NCBI GenBank assembly: GCA_030592085.1
Contig: JAUUZV010000135.1
Coordinates: 1-7,041, forward strand
DNA length: 7,041 bases
Direction of reading: 5' to 3'
Source: Clostridia bacterium
GTDB taxonomy: Bacteria > Bacillota > Clostridia > DUPQ01
Both the position numbers and the translations under genes were made by a program. The notes below the pieces were generated by a model, which made no database searches, was not told where the DNA came from, and saw only the letters and a list, made by a program, of their open reading frames with translations. This document shows positions 5,735-7,041 of the stretch, piece after piece; the first letter of the stretch is position 1; every line of letters starts with the position of its first letter.

Positions 5735-5756
5735 GAACATTATTGTACCATTAAAA

Positions 5757-6065
5757 TTAACCAATAGCAGTCCATTGAGAAGACCATCCACCATCAACAC
5801 CTGGTTCTTTGGTAGGATTATCCTTTTTAGCTTGATAAATGACTCCATTATGAGTAACTTGATCTCCTGTAACATAAACTCCATCTGAAGCCCAAGGCTC
5901 ATAATAATCAAAAATACCAACACTCACGTCACCTTCAGTATTTATGTTAGAAGGTACAGTAACATTGGATGCCCAATATGCGTATGAGTACTCTGTTACA
6001 GATGAAACAGCAAAAACCATGATTATTATCACAGTTATTCTTAAAGCAAGACGTTTTATATCCAT
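5757..6065 (-). CDS. Small secreted protein with SipW-type leader and CBM5/12-like carbohydrate-binding domain
   Basis: A 102-residue protein. Residues 1-29 form a signal peptide with a charged start (MDIKRLALR), a hydrophobic core and the ending YSYA|YWAS, the A-Y-(W/F) cleavage context of SipW-dependent proteins. Residues 30-50 (YWASNVTVPS onward, ending VSVGIFD) resemble the same region of the TasA-like neighbour. Residues 54-102 look like a CBM5/12 (ChiC-type) chitin/cellulose-binding domain: an entry Trp (EPWASDGVYVTGD), QVTHNGVIYQAK, NPTKEPG and GGWSSQW near the C-terminus. No catalytic domain exists, so it may be an adaptor tying the matrix to a polysaccharide. ATG 6065 is chosen for AGAGGTGA five bases upstream; an in-frame TTG at 6086 precedes that site. 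It lies 47 bases from the TasA-like gene with no terminator between, so they are probably co-transcribed. Confidence 0.88.
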   Translation of the reverse strand: MDIKRLALRITVIIIMVFAVSSVTEYSYAYWASNVTVPSNINTEGDVSVGIFDYYEPWASDGVYVTGDQVTHNGVIYQAKKDNPTKEPGVDGGWSSQWTAIG

Positions 6066-6112
6066 AGTTTTCACCTCTCTTAACAATTAATGGTTTTTGT
6101 ATATATCTTTAA

Positions 6113-6700
6113 TTAACCAACAACATTACTAATGACATAAGTTACTGTAACAACAATTGATCCAGCAGAGATAAGATCATATTGTGATTTACTTGAAGGT
6201 TCACCCATTGTAATAGCCCATGAGAATGTAGAAGCAGGTGCATCTAAAGTCATTGAAGATGGGTTAGAACCTGGAGTAACTGTTATTGATCCTGTATAAG
6301 TAGTAACAGTTCCAGCTGAGTTAGCGATAACAGTACTACCATCATCATCATATGCTATCCAAGTATAAGTTGCAGAAATATCTGCAGTAGCACCGTCTGC
6401 GCTTGCACTAGACAATCCATCATCTGCCCATTGAATATCCCAAGTAATAGTGCGTGAATCAAATGTAGATGTATTGTCCTCATAACCAGAAGGTACTAAA
6501 TCACCAACAGTTTGTGGGTCTGCCCCTGTAACAACGTATTCAGTAGTGATAGCTTCACCTGTACCGATTGTAACTGTACCAACAGTTTCTTCATTTGCAG
6601 CAGGTCCAGTAACTCCACTTGCCCAGTAAGCAAATGTACCCGATGTAACGACTAAAGCTAACATTAATAATAAACCTATTCCTAATTTTGTTCTTTTCAT
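6113..6700 (-). CDS. TasA/CalY-like secreted protein with SipW-dependent signal peptide
   Basis: A 195-residue protein. Its leader MKRTKLGIGLLLMLALVVTS, continuing GTFA|YWASG, is the classic SipW-dependent signal peptide: basic start, Leu-rich core, then Gly-Thr-(F/Y)-Ala-Tyr. The predicted cut is after Ala24. The mature 171 residues lack Cys and membrane segments, are very rich in Thr, Ser, Val, Ala and Gly, and alternate as in beta strands (GTVTIGTGEAI, RTITWDIQW, TVTTYTGSITVTPG, SIVVTVTYVI). This fits a TasA-like beta-sandwich that assembles into extracellular fibres, but the sequence lacks an unmistakable TasA motif outside the leader. The GC content is visibly higher than that of its neighbours, largely because of Ala/Gly/Thr codons. 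The ATG at 6700 has AAAGGAG eight bases upstream. It is followed by the CBM protein and the peptidase, matching the Bacillus matrix-gene and sipW association. Confidence 0.85.
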   Translation of the reverse strand: MKRTKLGIGLLLMLALVVTSGTFAYWASGVTGPAANEETVGTVTIGTGEAITTEYVVTGADPQTVGDLVPSGYEDNTSTFDSRTITWDIQWADDGLSSASADGATADISATYTWIAYDDDGSTVIANSAGTVTTYTGSITVTPGSNPSSMTLDAPASTFSWAITMGEPSSKSQYDLISAGSIVVTVTYVISNVVG

Positions 6701-6783
6701 AGTTTAAATTCTCCTTTTATTTTTATTTTCAATTTTTTTCTAATCTATTTTATCTAATTTTCATTAGTTGTTGCTGTATTTTG

Positions 6784-7041
6784 TTATTCTGTTGTTTCTT
6801 CCTCGTTATATTGTTCCTTTGTTTGTAACTCAAGTGATAAAGTGAACATAATATCTGTTCCATTAATTTCTTCATATGCTTGAACTGAATCCGGTGTATT
6901 TACAAGAGACATCTCAAGATTTCTATCAATAGCTTCATTTAAATCAATTGGTTCTACTAATTTAATTACAACAGTTATTAATATTGTGCTGTTGTATAAA
7001 TCTAAAATCACTTCATCTGAATATCCCATTACAGTAATATC
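6784..7041 (-). CDS. C-terminal part of a probable secreted protein, 5' end outside window
   Basis: 85 codons of a frame that stays open to the window edge (DITVMGYSDE onward) and stops at 6784. An internal ATG at 7029 has no ribosome site, so this is the tail of a longer gene. The visible part alternates hydrophobic and polar residues (NSTILITVVIKLVEPIDLNE, then TDIMFTLSLELQTKEQ) and ends in an acidic EEETTE tail. The pattern of a strand, a proline-containing turn, and a final TFTLSLEL-type strand resembles the C-terminal end of TasA-like and other SipW-dependent proteins, but no leader is visible to prove it. It lies 83 bases upstream of the TasA-like gene on the same strand, so it probably belongs to the same secretion cluster. 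Confidence 0.6.
   Translation of the reverse strand, partial: DITVMGYSDEVILDLYNSTILITVVIKLVEPIDLNEAIDRNLEMSLVNTPDSVQAYEEINGTDIMFTLSLELQTKEQYNEEETTE

Noticed and set aside
5693..5923. Minus-strand frame overlapping the CBM protein in another phase
   Set aside because: The overlapping CBM frame has a leader, a ribosome site and domain motifs; this one has none.
6729..6777. CTAAT-GAAA-ATTAG hairpin between the edge gene and the TasA-like gene
   Set aside because: Only five A/T-rich pairs with no U-tract; too weak to call a terminator or attenuator.
1..7041. tRNA, rRNA, CRISPR array, or complete insertion sequence
   Set aside because: I saw no cloverleaf, rRNA signature, regularly spaced direct repeats or full transposase anywhere in the window.

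Overview
This is an AT-rich stretch of a low-GC Gram-positive-type genome (Bacillota or a walled Mollicutes-related lineage such as Izemoplasmatales/Haloplasmatales; the sequence does not decide between them). UGA is a normal stop (ppaX-like gene, HIT gene, one signal peptidase) and Trp is UGG, so this is not the Mycoplasma code. Shine-Dalgarno sites are strong, and several intrinsic terminators with U-tracts divide the window into units.

Left part (1-2550) is housekeeping. It holds the start of a diacylglycerol kinase/YegS-type lipid kinase (minus, cut by the window edge) and phosphate acetyltransferase pta (minus) with its terminator. Divergent from these is a plus-strand pair: a PpaX-type HAD pyrophosphatase and a HIT-family nucleotide hydrolase, closed by a hairpin terminator.

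Middle (2550-3420): a 417-base gap without a full gene holds a possible transposase scrap, a TTGACA promoter and a well-formed cyclic-di-GMP class I (GEMM-I) riboswitch. The riboswitch sits directly before an unrecognised 166-residue secreted protein. A bidirectional terminator separates it from the convergent genes to the right.

Right part (3399-7041, all minus) reads like an extracellular-matrix/fibre locus built on SipW-type signal peptidases. In transcription order it has the C-terminal end of a probable secreted protein (cut by the edge), a TasA/CalY-like protein with a SipW-type signal peptide, and a 102-residue protein that joins the same kind of leader to a chitin/cellulose-binding CBM5/12-like domain. 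A first SipW-like peptidase and a terminator follow. A second two-gene unit then encodes a membrane-anchored XRE regulator and a second SipW-like peptidase. The extracytoplasmic part of the regulator resembles a catalytically dead SipW domain.

Proposed logic (inference): the two peptidases mature the YWAS-type secreted proteins. The XRE/pseudo-peptidase protein may sense substrate or peptidase state across the membrane and regulate the locus, probably including its own promoter, which carries an inverted repeat. Cyclic-di-GMP, through the riboswitch, controls the neighbouring secreted protein. The most novel element is the HTH-TM-pseudo-signal-peptidase fusion paired with an active SipW.
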